A DNA stretch of 64,000 nt from Marinirhabdus sp963793275 (GCA_963793275.1 CAWBZL010000001.1:1-64000); one strand, 5' to 3'. Positions 19,449 through 29,932 are shown, counted from the first letter of the stretch. Numbers and translations: made by a program. The notes: generated by a model from the letters alone, not told the origin.

Positions 19449-21131
19449 TTACTCGGTAACAGCTTTTCGTTTCATTTTTATAGCATCCATATATTTCTTG
19501 AGCTCTTTCTTTACTTTTGGAGCCAATAGTACAATACCAATCATGTTTGGCACCATCATTCCAAAAATCATTGCATCAGAAAAACCAATTACCGAACTAA
19601 GACTTGCGGAAGCTCCTACTACAACGAAAAGACAAAAAAGTATTTTGTAGGTATATTCTGTTCTTTTAGTTCTTCCGAATAAATATGCCCAGGATTGGTA
19701 CCCGTAGTACGACCAGGAAATTTGTGTACTAAAAGCAAATAAAACAACGGCAACAGTAAGTACATATGGAAACCAGCTTATAACAGATTCAAAAGCGCTG
19801 GATGTTAACAAGATTGCGTCTGCATCGTTAAGACCTGCATTGCTAGGATCTACATTACCCGTAATTATTAAAACCAGGGCGGTCATTGTACAAACTACAA
19901 CGGTATCTATAAACGGCTCTAAAAGAGCTACCAAACCTTCAGAAGCTGGATATTTGGTACGCACTGCCGCATGGGCAATGGATGCTGAACCAACACCGGC
20001 TTCATTAGAAAATGCTGCACGTCTAAATCCTTGAATTAACACTCCTACAGCACCACCTACTATTCCTATTGGAGCAAAAGCTCCGTCTATAATTGCCTGA
20101 AAGGCTGCACCAATCATATCGTATTTGGCTATTAGTACAAACAAGGAAGCCGAAACATAAATAACTACCATGAAAGGTACAATTTTGTCTGTAACCTTAG
20201 CGATGGATTTTATTCCACCAATGATCACAATACCAACCAAAATTGCCATGATGATTCCAAAAACCCATCTGTAACCAAACAAGAAAGACTCGGTTCCTCC
20301 AGTCATGTTTTCAAACAATTGTACTGCCTGATTTACCTGAAACATATTTCCGCCCCCAAAAGAACCTCCAATACACATTACTGCAAAAGCTCCCGCTAAA
20401 ATCTTACCTAACGTCTTGTTTTTTAACCCTTTTGTAAGATAATACATGGGACCTCCAAAAATGGTTCCATCAGGACCTACATCGCGATACTTTACTCCTA
20501 GCGTACATTCAACAAATTTTGATGCCATTCCCAGTAATCCTGCAACAATCATCCAGAATGTAGCACCCGCTCCACCAATAGATACAGCAATAGCCACTCC
20601 GGCAATATTACCTAATCCAACTGTGGCAGAAAGCGCAGCAGTTAATGCCTGGAAGTGAGAAACTTCTCCATCACTACTTTCATCACGAATAGTGTCTGCA
20701 ATATCACCGTCTATAACTATTTCATCCTTATTATCTGTAAGGTGTTTATCGAGGTCATCTACCTTATTCATATCTACACCGGCCGCAATACCTTCTTCAC
20801 CGTACAATGTATTTGCACCGTACTTTTCAATATCCTCATATTTTCCTCTTACTACTTTTATTGCCGTCCAGACCCCTGTGAAGTTTATTCCTTTAAAATA
20901 AATTGTAAAAAATCCTGCTCCTAAGATAAGTGGAAATAATACCCAGTATATTTTAATATCTTCTGTAAAAGGTATCTGATAAAAAATTAAATCTACAAAC
21001 CACCCGGTTGCGCTTCCAAAGACTTGATCTATTTTTTGATCTAATCCAACAGCTTCCGGAGCTATAGTGTCTTGTGCGAAGGTTAAAATGGGTACAAGTA
21101 ACGTAAAAAGAGAGAGAAGAAATTTCTTCAT
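19449..21131 (-). CDS. sodium:alanine symporter family (AGCS) transporter
   Basis: 560 residues. A signal-like first helix is followed by about ten membrane segments. The AGCS signature lies near residue 160 (FQALTAALSATVGLGNIAGVA) and GGPMYYLTKG follows. It imports alanine or glycine with Na+. A charged insert at about 95-145 (EEGIAAGVDMNKVDDLDKHL...) lies between the first helices. Single gene. Confidence 0.9.
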   Translation of the reverse strand: MKKFLLSLFTLLVPILTFAQDTIAPEAVGLDQKIDQVFGSATGWFVDLIFYQIPFTEDIKIYWVLFPLILGAGFFTIYFKGINFTGVWTAIKVVRGKYEDIEKYGANTLYGEEGIAAGVDMNKVDDLDKHLTDNKDEIVIDGDIADTIRDESSDGEVSHFQALTAALSATVGLGNIAGVAIAVSIGGAGATFWMIVAGLLGMASKFVECTLGVKYRDVGPDGTIFGGPMYYLTKGLKNKTLGKILAGAFAVMCIGGSFGGGNMFQVNQAVQLFENMTGGTESFLFGYRWVFGIIMAILVGIVIIGGIKSIAKVTDKIVPFMVVIYVSASLFVLIAKYDMIGAAFQAIIDGAFAPIGIVGGAVGVLIQGFRRAAFSNEAGVGSASIAHAAVRTKYPASEGLVALLEPFIDTVVVCTMTALVLIITGNVDPSNAGLNDADAILLTSSAFESVISWFPYVLTVAVVLFAFSTQISWSYYGYQSWAYLFGRTKRTEYTYKILFCLFVVVGASASLSSVIGFSDAMIFGMMVPNMIGIVLLAPKVKKELKKYMDAIKMKRKAVTE

Positions 21132-21227
21132 AATAGAGGTTTTGATTGAGTTAAATTTTAAGAAACAGCAAGATGCTAAAAAAAACGGCAGATGTCAAAT
21201 TTTAGCCGTTAAAAAGTTAACCTTTTC

Positions 21228-22237
21228 TTAAACGTTGTATAAATTTTTAAGGCTTTCAATTTGTTCAGGGCGTCCAATAAGGATAAGTTTTGAGTCTTTC
21301 CTAACCACTAACGAAGGCTCGGGATTTACAACATAGTGACCTTCCGGTGTTTTATACCCTATGATACTGCAACCTGTTTTACGACGTACATCCAGGGCAT
21401 CGATAGATTGTTCATCGCCATTTGGGCATACTTTTTCAAACGGTATTTGCTCCACGTTAATACTATCGGCACTTCCCGATACCGAGAGGTTATCCAAAAA
21501 TTCTACTAAGTCCGGAGTTACCACCAGGTTGGCCATGTGCGCCCCCCTATCTTATCGGGCAGGATTACATTATCTGCCCCTGCCAATTTCAATTTCTGAA
21601 AGCTGGTTTCTTCGGTAGCGCGACTTATAATTTTCAAATCGTTTTTGAGCTGGCGGGCAGAAAGTACCACAAAAAGATTATCTGCATCGCTGGGTAAGGC
21701 ACATATAAGTGTACTTGCCCTTTCCAGTCCTGCGCGAACCAATGTTTCATCTTCTACAGCATTCCCTTCAATAAAAAGCTTGCCGTTTTCCTGCTCGCGT
21801 TCTACAATGTCTTCGTTCATTTCAATAACGACATATTCTTTTCTGTAGGCTTCCAATTTATGTACCGCCTGGCGACCGTTCCTTCCGTATCCGCAAACAA
21901 TAACGTGGTCTTTTAATAAATCTACTTTGTGTTGCACCTTTTTCCTTTTAAAGTTTCCTATGTTATTTTTACTTAATAAGTATTCTGTAATCACACTAAT
22001 GGCGTACCCCACAATAAAAATACTGGAAAGTATTAATATAGAAGTAAATAGTTTTTCTGGCGGCGATAAGTCTCTTACAGTACCAAAACCAACTGTGGTA
22101 ATTGTAATTACAGTCATGTAAAAAGCATCTACCCAGGTATACTCAGAGATTATTCTATACCCAAGAACCCCTACCGAAAAAATTACAAGTAGTAGCGACA
22201 ACGCAATGGCCATTTTTGAACTATAAAACCTTCTCAT
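21228..22237 (-). pseudogene. potassium channel with RCK (TrkA-N/TrkA-C) domains, frameshift in a G-run
   Basis: The pore module carries the filter TTVGFGTV (residue about 45) between two membrane helices. It is followed by a TrkA-N Rossmann domain (HVIVCGYGRNGRQAVHKL) and a TrkA-C domain. The frame breaks at six G (minus strand; 21542-21547). With seven, the two halves join as DKIGGAHMANLVVTPD, the family's usual junction, giving 336 residues. The start overlaps the upstream gene as ATGA. It is probably intact in the organism. Confidence 0.85.
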
Positions 22238-22464
22238 AAATCGAAAACTGAGGTGCGTTTGGTGTACACTAAATCCTTAAGCCGTAATAAAAACCCCAGT
22301 GTTAAATACACGGCAAACCAAATTCCAAGCGTAGCAAAAGAAACATAAATAAAAAACAGCCGCACACTTTTTACACGCATCCCAAGCCTGTCTGCAAGAC
22401 GGGAGGACACGTAAAAACCATGTTTTTCGAAATAATGCCGTATTTTATAAACTAAGGTAAGCAT
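22234..22464 (-). CDS. PspC-domain small membrane protein
   Basis: 76 residues from the ATG at 22464 (MLTLVYKIRHYFEKHGFYVSS). The PspC-like core has an amphipathic start, RLADRLGMRVKSVRLFFIY and a second membrane stretch. A longer frame from TTG at 22491 is less likely. Its stop overlaps the start of the K+ channel gene (ATGA), so the two are translationally coupled. Confidence 0.75.
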   Translation of the reverse strand: MLTLVYKIRHYFEKHGFYVSSRLADRLGMRVKSVRLFFIYVSFATLGIWFAVYLTLGFLLRLKDLVYTKRTSVFDL

Positions 22465-22502
22465 ACCCGCAAAGTAGGGAAAATTTGACAAAATTATACA
22501 GT

Positions 22503-23778
22503 TTAGCTGCTATTTAAAAGTGCATTTCCCACCGCACAGTCCAGACACCTTTTTGGGTCGCAATACGTGTTTTTAAGCTGAAGCAACGCCTGGCTATCCA
22601 TCGCATTATTTGCTACAGGTTTCAGGCTGTTAAAACGGTTTACAATGGCATTTTCTTCTTTTGAAACGGAGGCAGCCAATTGCAATACTTTTTCCGAAAT
22701 GTCTTTACCCTGGCTTTGTGCGTAGCAGAATTTTACAGGAATAACCGTATTTATGAGCAGTAAATCGATAAACTTCTTAGTAAGCACCTTCCCTCTTTTA
22801 GTTGCAGAAACTCCAAAATTGAAATGTGAGTTCCAGTACGTCGTCGCTTTTACGTTGAAAATTTCGTAAAACTCCTCTTTCGTGTTGCAATTAATGATGG
22901 TTGAAAACAAATGTTCCTTTTCAGCATATAAAACGGCTAGTTGAGACAAGCGTATCGTGGGGAAATTCGGCGGCCGAAAGTCTGAAGAATTTTGGCGCAA
23001 TTACAGCATTATCTTTTAGCTGAAATTTATGTTTTAAGAACTGATATTTCTGCTGTAAAATATTAAAATATTCATCAGTTGCTACTTTATCCAGAATGCC
23101 TGCCTGCCCAAATAACAGCGCTTCCAGATCGAAAACATTTCCTCTGCATTTTTGAAATACTGAGAATGAAACAGAATTGGCTATGCTGAAAAACGATTCC
23201 CCGTTCACTTTTAAACCAAAGTTTTTAGCCAATAGCTGGAACAGTAGAGCTTCCCAATGGCTTTTATTTTGCGCCAGTAATTGAAAGATCTGTTCAGATT
23301 TGTTTTGCAGACGATCCAAGTACAAGCGTTCTAACCAGTTTTTTAGTATAAAAGTGTCTACGGTATGAAACTGGCTTTCGCAATTAATCCATTTTTGTTC
23401 ACTGGAAAAAAGAGTTTTATAGCTATTCAGGGCAGTTTTGTTAATATATCGCTCCAACACAAGTGTGTCGAAAGGTTTCTGATTTTTATTAAAAACATTC
23501 GTATCGTGTTTCCAGACTACGTGCAAAATAATGCTATCGTACGCAACGTCTGTCTCGTGCCCGTGCGCATACCAATCGCTGGATGCAAGGTGCAACTCCA
23601 CATTGCCAGCCCATAACTGACCGTTAATTTTGAGCTGCGCATTAAAAAAATCTGGTCCCGAATTAAAATTGTGCTGTCCCGGATGTATCACAACCACCTC
23701 ATCTCCCGCTACCGTTAACAAATTTGAGGTATTCAATTTCTGATACTTCCACACATAATGCAGAAAATCTTCTTTCAT
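22503..23778 (-). pseudogene. DUF2851 family protein, single-base frameshift
   Basis: A conserved Bacteroidota protein of unknown function: MKEDFLHYVWKYQKLNTSNL, HPGQHNFNSGPDFFNAQ and GNVELHLASSDWYAH are family blocks. The frame breaks at three T (minus strand; 22977-22979); removing one T gives FFRLRPPNFPTIRLSQLA and a 424-residue protein of normal length. The C-terminal part carries a CxxxxCxxC-type site (YCDPKRCLDCAVG). Probably functional if the indel is an error. Confidence 0.85.
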
Positions 23779-23839
23779 ACTAAATAATTAGGGGGGAGCC
23801 GTACTTTTCAAAAGTACTGATTTTATGTAAGTTATATAA

Positions 23840-23847
23840 TATTTTTG
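23840..23847 (+). promoter_or_regulatory. Bacteroidota-type -7 box before the PagL-like gene
   Basis: TATTTTTG fits TAnnTTTG. It overlaps the first possible TTG start of the downstream frame, so transcription would begin near 23852 and translation must start later, supporting the TTG at 23896. Confidence 0.45.
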
Positions 23848-23895
23848 CGTACCTGCATAGATATTCTTTATTTGCACCCTCAACTAACTAGTAAA

Positions 23896-25131
23896 TTGAA
23901 ATATTTTTCAATCCTTTTTTTATTAGGATTTTATGCTTTTGGGCAGGTTACGCCTTCAAAACAAAAAGATCCTAAGTTCATCGCCATAGATTACTATCGC
24001 GGTAAACCCATTACGCCATCCGAGGATTTTCCGGAACTGGAGCGAAAGGGCTCTTATTTCTTACGCATTGGAAAAAAACAGCAAGGTGAAGACGAGTGGG
24101 CGTACAGATTGAAATATCCCGAAACGGGAATAACTATGGGCGTGACAGATCTTGGCAATACGGAGTTTGCTGGTAAAGCATATACCGTGATGCCCTATAT
24201 AAGCTTCAAACTTTTCGGTCTGGAGCGACTGGAAGGTTTTGCGGGTATGGGTAGCGCATTGATAAGTAAAAAATACCATCCTCGCAGAAACCCTTTTAAC
24301 GAAGCTGCCACGACCTATTTTAACTGGGCGTTTCGGGTTTTTGCTTCTTTTAAGATTATAGATTCCAAAAGTATAGACTGGAGCTTCGGCGCAGGATATT
24401 CGCATTACTCCAATGGTCACAGTAAATTACCTAATTTAGGCTACAACACTGTTCTATTGGGGACGAGCCTTCAGATTAAAACCAATAAAGTTGAACCGGA
24501 AGTATGGCGACCCACAGGAGCTTTCAGAAAGCACACCCATTACTTTATTGAAATACGAAGCGGACTGGGTCATAACGTATTGTCCAGAAATTTCAACAAA
24601 CAGCTTCCCATCTATTCTCTGTCTGTTTCTGGCGGAAAAACATTTAATCATACTTTTAAAATAGGAGTTGGTTTTTATGGCAGATATTACACTCATTTCC
24701 ATAATTACATTAACAATAATCAGTTTTTAATTGAGACTGAATATCTGGAGTTTAGAAATAACCCACATAAATATGCCCGGGCATTTGGAGCATTCGGGTC
24801 TGCTGAAATTTTAATGAATTATATTTCTATCCTTGCCAATCTTGGCGTAAATATGTACAAACCCTTTTACGAGGTAGAACGAAAAATTGGCGCCTATTAC
24901 GAATACTATACTATAGAAGGTAAACGGGTCATCGTTTCAGATTACGGCAATTTAGACGGAGATTATACACTAAAAAGATACATTTCCAGCAGACTAGGAT
25001 TACGTGCCTATTTATTTGGTACAAAAAAGTCTCCGAAATGGAATTTCTTCGCCAGCGCTACCATTAATGCCAATGCGGGTCAGGCAGATTTTAATGAATT
25101 CAGTCTAGGAATTACCAAAAACTTCTTTTAG
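23896..25131 (+). CDS. PagL-like lipid A 3-O-deacylase (acyloxyacyl hydrolase family)
   Basis: About 411 residues from the TTG at 23896 (signal peptide KYFSILFLLGFYAFGQ); the frame is open from 23845, but a likely promoter sits there. The PagL motif is clear: a His-x-Ser-Asn-Gly block in SHYSNGHSKLPNLGYN, with neighbouring beta-strands of an outer-membrane barrel. PagL removes an acyl chain from lipid A. The C-terminal 200 residues extend well past the small enterobacterial enzyme, as is usual in Bacteroidota. Plus-strand single gene, convergent with the next. Confidence 0.75.
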   Translation: MKYFSILFLLGFYAFGQVTPSKQKDPKFIAIDYYRGKPITPSEDFPELERKGSYFLRIGKKQQGEDEWAYRLKYPETGITMGVTDLGNTEFAGKAYTVMPYISFKLFGLERLEGFAGMGSALISKKYHPRRNPFNEAATTYFNWAFRVFASFKIIDSKSIDWSFGAGYSHYSNGHSKLPNLGYNTVLLGTSLQIKTNKVEPEVWRPTGAFRKHTHYFIEIRSGLGHNVLSRNFNKQLPIYSLSVSGGKTFNHTFKIGVGFYGRYYTHFHNYINNNQFLIETEYLEFRNNPHKYARAFGAFGSAEILMNYISILANLGVNMYKPFYEVERKIGAYYEYYTIEGKRVIVSDYGNLDGDYTLKRYISSRLGLRAYLFGTKKSPKWNFFASATINANAGQADFNEFSLGITKNFF

Positions 25132-25140
25132 GCCTTCCTT

Positions 25141-26499
25141 TTAAAGTGCGCTAATAATATCGTGTTTTGTGATAATATGGTATTTCCCCTCGCCTAGATC
25201 TACCAAGACAGCGTTATTCTCTTTATGAATTAGTTTGGACACTTCTTCAATCGATGTGTTTTTCTGAACTATAGGAAAAGCCTTGTGCATGACTTCTTTT
25301 ATAGGAAGGTTTGCTACGTCTTTATTGTCCAGGTATTTTCTAAGCAAATCTGTTTCGTCCAGCGCGCCCACAAACCCGGTGGTATCTTCTACTGGAATTT
25401 GCGAAATTTTATAGGCTTTCATGCGCTCAATGGCGTGGCTTACCAATTCTTCGGTACGTACGGTTACCAATGGTTTATCTGCGTGATCTTTTATAAGATC
25501 GCTGGCTACGGTTACTTCATCTTCAACAAAACCTCGGTCTTTCATCCACTCGTCATTAAACATTTTTCCTACGTATCTGCTTCCGTGGTCGTGGAATAAT
25601 ACTACGACCACATCGTCTTTGGTGAAATGTTCCTTTAACTGCAGTAAGCCTTTCATAGCAGCTCCTGCCGAGTTGCCTAAAAACATGCCTTCAATCTTCG
25701 CTAATTTCTGAGTATAAATTGCCGCATCTTTATCGGTTACTTTGGTAAATCCATCTATAACTGAAAAATCTACGTTCTTCGGTAAAATATCTTCCCCTAT
25801 TCCTTCAGTGATGTACGGATAGATTTCATTTTCATCAAAAATTCCGGTTTCGTGGTATTTTTTGAAAACACTTCCGTAGGTATCTATTCCCCATACTTTT
25901 ACGTTAGGGTTTTGTTCTTTCAGGTATTTTCCAACACCGCTTATGGTACCACCGGTTCCAACACCAACTACAAAGTGCGTTACTTTACCTTCGGTTTGTT
26001 CCCAGATTTCCGGCCCGGTGCTTAGATAATGTGCCTTGGTGTTACTTGGATTGTCATACTGATTTACATACCAACTATTAGGGGTTTCTTTAGCCAATCG
26101 AGCCGATGTTGAGTAATAACTTCTTGGATCGTCCGGCTCCACATTTGTTGGGCACACTACTACTTTACTTCCTACAGCACGCAGAATATCCATCTTCTCT
26201 TTACTCTGTTTATCGCTAATTACGCACACCATTTTATAGCCTTTTACAATGGCAGCCAGGGCAAGTCCCATTCCTGTGTTACCAGAAGTTCCTTCAATTA
26301 TGGTTCCTCCTGGTTTTAGACGACCATCTAATTCGGCATCTTCAATCATTTGCACTGCCATACGGTCTTTAACCGAGTTACCCGGGTTAAATGTTTCGTA
26401 TTTAGCCAGTACCAGAGCTGGTATTTCTTCGGCTAACTTGTTAATTTTCACTAGTGGTGTATCACCTATAGTTTCAAGGATATTTTTTGCATATTTCAT
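25141..26499 (-). CDS. cystathionine beta-synthase-like PLP enzyme with CBS domains
   Basis: About 452 residues from the ATG at 26499 (MKYAKNILETIGDTPLVKI). The N-terminal cysteine synthase/CBS fold has the PLP lysine in NPGNSVKDR, the SGNTG phosphate loop and GTGGTISGVGKYL. A pair of CBS domains (about 330-452) gives the arrangement of cystathionine beta-synthase, which joins serine and homocysteine; a cysteine synthase role is possible. It is convergent with the PagL-like gene, with 9 bp between stops. Confidence 0.88.
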   Translation of the reverse strand: MKYAKNILETIGDTPLVKINKLAEEIPALVLAKYETFNPGNSVKDRMAVQMIEDAELDGRLKPGGTIIEGTSGNTGMGLALAAIVKGYKMVCVISDKQSKEKMDILRAVGSKVVVCPTNVEPDDPRSYYSTSARLAKETPNSWYVNQYDNPSNTKAHYLSTGPEIWEQTEGKVTHFVVGVGTGGTISGVGKYLKEQNPNVKVWGIDTYGSVFKKYHETGIFDENEIYPYITEGIGEDILPKNVDFSVIDGFTKVTDKDAAIYTQKLAKIEGMFLGNSAGAAMKGLLQLKEHFTKDDVVVVLFHDHGSRYVGKMFNDEWMKDRGFVEDEVTVASDLIKDHADKPLVTVRTEELVSHAIERMKAYKISQIPVEDTTGFVGALDETDLLRKYLDNKDVANLPIKEVMHKAFPIVQKNTSIEEVSKLIHKENNAVLVDLGEGKYHIITKHDIISAL

Positions 26500-26689
26500 A
26501 GAATGCAAAGGTACAATGAAGAAAAAAGACCTGCAACGGTTTTTATGTTGAGGTCTTACGTTTTTTTCTTATTGGTAATTCACCAAAACTGGATCTTTTT
26601 TTATTTTCTACATCTATGGAAGGATTTATTTTTCCCAAGTGGGTCACAACATACATGATTAAATGTGGGTTGCTGGATACAGAAACTAC

Positions 26690-27619
26690 TCAAAATGGGG
26701 TCTCCCCGTTAAAATTTCCGCGGGGCTCGTAGTTACAGACCAAAATATACTTGCCATTTTCATTTACTTTCACCGCACAACCTACTCTGGTAGTTTTTCT
26801 CCAAACTACCTGTTTGTAGTGCCCGCAGATCTTATTATCATAACAATTTTTTGTAACCGGATTAAAATTCGCTTTTTCACCAATCCCCCAGCCATCAAAA
26901 ATTAATAGTTCAGGGCGATGATATTCTGCAAACCCGGCAGCCAGGTTTTCTCCAATACCCGAAATACGTGAATGCTCCAAAACAAACTCACCCTCCCCTG
27001 TATTTTTTAACGCCAGACCGTTTGCCACATTTTGGGCCATTCCTGCCAGGCGATCATCCCATACCAAAGGTGGTACACCCACTTCTGCACGCAGTTGGTT
27101 GTGAGCATCCAGCACCAATTGTTGATTGAAAAAGGTATTGGTTGCTCCTACTCCCGCACTGCTATTGAGGCTGGGCGTAGCCGCTGGACGATCCAAAAAC
27201 CACATGGCACTGTGCCAATAAGATTCCACGGCACTGCAGGTAAGACCGCGTTCTATATTTAAATATTTATCTGGGTGCTGTGCGTTTTTAATGCGTACGT
27301 GGTCACCCTCAGGTAGTTTTTCCAGCACCCATAACGTACCCGCAGCCGTGCTTTCGGCGACGGAGCTTACCTGATTTTGAGCAAAGTTTAAGTAGGTGTT
27401 GGTCGCTACATTTTTTAGTTGGTACTGTTCATTTCCTACGTCCAGTAAATACCATTGTGCATTTTGTGAGCTCGGGTTCACATCGGACACCTGAAGCATA
27501 CCACTTTCATTATGTAGATAGGATCCCTTCCAAAAACTCTTCAAAAGAAGTATATCCTGAGCGCAGAGAGAACCACACAAGAAACTACAAAGTACGATAC
27601 TGAGAATTACTTTTTTCAT
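26690..27619 (-). CDS. secreted CAP/SCP-domain protein with an N-terminal beta-trefoil-like region
   Basis: 309 residues with a signal peptide (MKKVILSIVLCSFLCGSLCAQ). Residues 25-145 hold three similar stretches ending in W (AQWYLLD, GTLWVLE, AMWFLDR), suggesting a ricin-type trefoil. Residues 165-309 are a CAP domain: LDAHNQLRAEVGVPPLVWDD, CGHYKQVVWRKTTRVGCA and YILVCNYEPRGN. The role is unknown; trefoils usually bind sugars. It is the last core gene before the cassette array. Confidence 0.82.
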   Translation of the reverse strand: MKKVILSIVLCSFLCGSLCAQDILLLKSFWKGSYLHNESGMLQVSDVNPSSQNAQWYLLDVGNEQYQLKNVATNTYLNFAQNQVSSVAESTAAGTLWVLEKLPEGDHVRIKNAQHPDKYLNIERGLTCSAVESYWHSAMWFLDRPAATPSLNSSAGVGATNTFFNQQLVLDAHNQLRAEVGVPPLVWDDRLAGMAQNVANGLALKNTGEGEFVLEHSRISGIGENLAAGFAEYHRPELLIFDGWGIGEKANFNPVTKNCYDNKICGHYKQVVWRKTTRVGCAVKVNENGKYILVCNYEPRGNFNGETPF

Positions 27620-27759
27620 AAGAATTATAATATTAGCTGTTAGTATTTTGAAAGGTACATATAGTTAACCCATTATTAAATAAGGGTTTATACGTAATTT
27701 TAACTGTAGGGAAAGGTTTGGAGATTTTTTTGAAAAGTTCCAATGGCGCCAGGATTGGC
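27620..27759. other. left junction between core chromosome and cassette array
   Basis: Intergenic sequence with no gene. The bases just before the first spacer (GATTGGC before AAC, preceded by G) break the T-N7-AAC rule that every internal cassette end obeys, as expected if this is host DNA and not a cassette end. Confidence 0.6.
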
Positions 27760-27948
27760 AACGGTTGTGTATGTGGCTCGTAGCGTGCAAACTAGCAATA
27801 ACTTTCGGATTAAGAACAAGCCAGATTTTTAAATTTTACTATTTAGCTTTTTTATTGGAAATCTTCAAATTTAAAAATCCGGCGTTTCTCTAAATATGCC
27901 TTGACTTTTAATTAAGCGACAACTCCTGCATTGCTTATATACTTTGTT
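27760..27948. repeat. spacer S1 (type C-like), terminal attC-like palindrome
   Basis: 189 bp. The left arm GTATGTGGCTCGTAGC is only partly complementary to the right part; the right end CTTATATAC-TTTGTT is type-specific. It is the distal end of the array, 3' of the c1 gene. Confidence 0.7.
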
Positions 27949-27960
27949 GCTACACGTTTT

Positions 27961-28692
27961 TTAGTACACGCTGTAATCAATTTCATCAAAACCACTAAAT
28001 TCAATTGTTTTCATTTCGGGACAGTTATTAACTACTAAGTTAAATTCTGAAATTTTATCAATTGGTGTAACTAATTCTTTAACAAGTCCAATTTCACTAT
28101 CATATTCTAATAGATAAATACTGTTATATTCGGTTTTCCTTATTGAAAACAATGCGTTTTTTTCGCCACCATTTCTTTTTACCTTTAATTCTATTACAAT
28201 TTCATTCTCAGTCAATTTGGTCATTTTATTAATAATTTCCACGTGAGAATTAATTGGGCCAAAAAAGAAAATCGAATTGTTTTTTATTTCAAATCTTCTG
28301 TCAATGCCATCACATCTATTGTAAAGAATAAATTCTCCTTTGTATTTATTTATTTTTGTCCAAAGCGATGGAAAATTATTTATATCTATTTTACTAATTG
28401 GTTTGCTTTTAGAAATTGTTTTTCGATAGAATTCGAGGGTTTCGTTTTTTTCATTATTTGGATTCCAATTAGCTAATTTATCATAATATGTTGAATTCTT
28501 TGTAGTGTCAATAAATAGTTGATGAACTGGTAAATCTAAATTTTTCGGATTGTTTTTTTCTAAAATCGAATCTTTAATCTTTGCATTTTCAATTTCATGA
28601 AAAGTATTTTCCACGATAACCTTTTTGTTTTTCTTTTGACAAGAAACTAAGCAGGCGATTGTTAATAATAAGATTAGTGTTATGTGCTTCAT
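27961..28692 (-). CDS. lipoprotein of unknown function (cassette c1)
   Basis: About 243 residues from the ATG at 28692: signal MKHITLILLLTIACLVSC with a lipobox Cys, then a charged linker and a soluble domain. The frame also runs upstream into spacer S2 (ATG at 28728), which is an unlikely start. Not recognised. Cassette heptamers GCTACAC and GCCAAAC (as mirrored) match at 5 of 7. Confidence 0.7.
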   Translation of the reverse strand: MKHITLILLLTIACLVSCQKKNKKVIVENTFHEIENAKIKDSILEKNNPKNLDLPVHQLFIDTTKNSTYYDKLANWNPNNEKNETLEFYRKTISKSKPISKIDINNFPSLWTKINKYKGEFILYNRCDGIDRRFEIKNNSIFFFGPINSHVEIINKMTKLTENEIVIELKVKRNGGEKNALFSIRKTEYNSIYLLEYDSEIGLVKELVTPIDKISEFNLVVNNCPEMKTIEFSGFDEIDYSVY

Positions 28693-28716
28693 CTCAGTTT
28701 TTCTTAAATGTTTGGC

Positions 28717-28839
28717 AACGGTTAGCAAATGAAAAGTAGGCGATTTAGAAGCACAAAACTTTCAGTTCAAAACAAACATTGACACGAGCTAAATATCTTG
28801 ATTTCACTAGGATTTCGCCTATTTTTTATATAAATTGTT
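28717..28839. repeat. spacer S2 (type D-like palindrome)
   Basis: 123 bp. AAAAGTAGGCGA near the left end pairs with TCGCCTATTTTTT near the right end; ends AACGGTTAG and AAATTGTT. Confidence 0.75.
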
Positions 28840-28850
28840 GCCAGTATTTT

Positions 28851-29915
28851 TTAGTTGTTTGGTTCAAACTTTTTAAAGCTTTTTCCATTGCTTTTATAAA
28901 CTCCGTCATTATCAGTTCCGAGCCATATTATTCCGTTATTGTCTTCATAAATAGTAATTAGCAAAATATCTTTTTCTTCATTATTGATTTTAATTTCTGC
29001 TAAAGTATTCCCGTCATATTTCCATAACATACCACCGTAATTTGTCATCCATAAATCGCCATTTATATCTGATAAGCCAGAATTGAAATAATTAGGGTTG
29101 TCTTTTTCAATTCCTATTATTTTATCATATTCAAATGTATTCGGTTGGATATGATATTTAGCTATAAAATTACTTAGCCAAAAATATCCATTTTTGTCTT
29201 GAAGCATTGAACGAACTCCAGGTGCTGTGCCATTTGGAAGAATAGAAAGTTCATTTTCACCAAACCACATAAATGATTGTCCGTCATATCGAAAAGCTCC
29301 AGCTACGAATGTCCCAAGCCAAATATTTCCATCTTTGTCTTTGTTGACTTTATAAACAGAATAAGGGTTGTTGCTATTGAATGGACTTACGAGCGTGTCA
29401 ATTCCAAATGCTTTTTTTAAATCTTTTCGCGGTAATTTTAATTCAAAGAGAGAATCTCCATCATAACGATATAAGTCGTTTGCGTTGTAACCAAACCATA
29501 AATCATTGGCTTCTAATTTCCATTTGTTTTTTGTTGAAATGATTGGCTTTAGTGTTGCAAATGATTTTCCATCATATTTACTAATTCCATTGGCTGTTTC
29601 AATAAATAAATTCCCAGATTTGTCTTCTTGAATTCCTCTGATTGTATTGTCTACCAAACCGTTCTCTGTTGTAATTTGTTTTAATTCTGTACCATTTAAG
29701 TAAAAAATGCCTTCTCCATTACTTCCAAACCAATAATTTTCTTTTGAATCTTGAAATATGACCCAAATTCTATCGGCAAGATTTGATACAGTCTTTCCGA
29801 ATTCAAACGATTTGGTTTCGATTATTTTCGATTCAGTTTTTTCCTGTCCTTTGCAGGATAAAAAAGTACTCGAAATGAAAATCAGTAAGATTATTTTAAT
29901 TGAATTAATATTCAT
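28851..29915 (-). CDS. lipoprotein with two-component-regulator-type propeller repeats (cassette c2)
   Basis: About 354 residues from the ATG at 29915: MNINSIKIILLIFISSTFLSC lipoprotein signal. The rest has repeated beta-propeller blades of the Reg_prop kind (IWVIFQDSKENYWFGSNGEG, then IRGIQEDKSGNLFIETANG, and IWLGTFVAGAFRYDG). Such propellers sense ligands in hybrid histidine kinases, but no kinase follows here. A longer frame starts inside S3. Confidence 0.75.
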   Translation of the reverse strand: MNINSIKIILLIFISSTFLSCKGQEKTESKIIETKSFEFGKTVSNLADRIWVIFQDSKENYWFGSNGEGIFYLNGTELKQITTENGLVDNTIRGIQEDKSGNLFIETANGISKYDGKSFATLKPIISTKNKWKLEANDLWFGYNANDLYRYDGDSLFELKLPRKDLKKAFGIDTLVSPFNSNNPYSVYKVNKDKDGNIWLGTFVAGAFRYDGQSFMWFGENELSILPNGTAPGVRSMLQDKNGYFWLSNFIAKYHIQPNTFEYDKIIGIEKDNPNYFNSGLSDINGDLWMTNYGGMLWKYDGNTLAEIKINNEEKDILLITIYEDNNGIIWLGTDNDGVYKSNGKSFKKFEPNN

Positions 29916-29932
29916 TTTATTCGAGTATTTCT

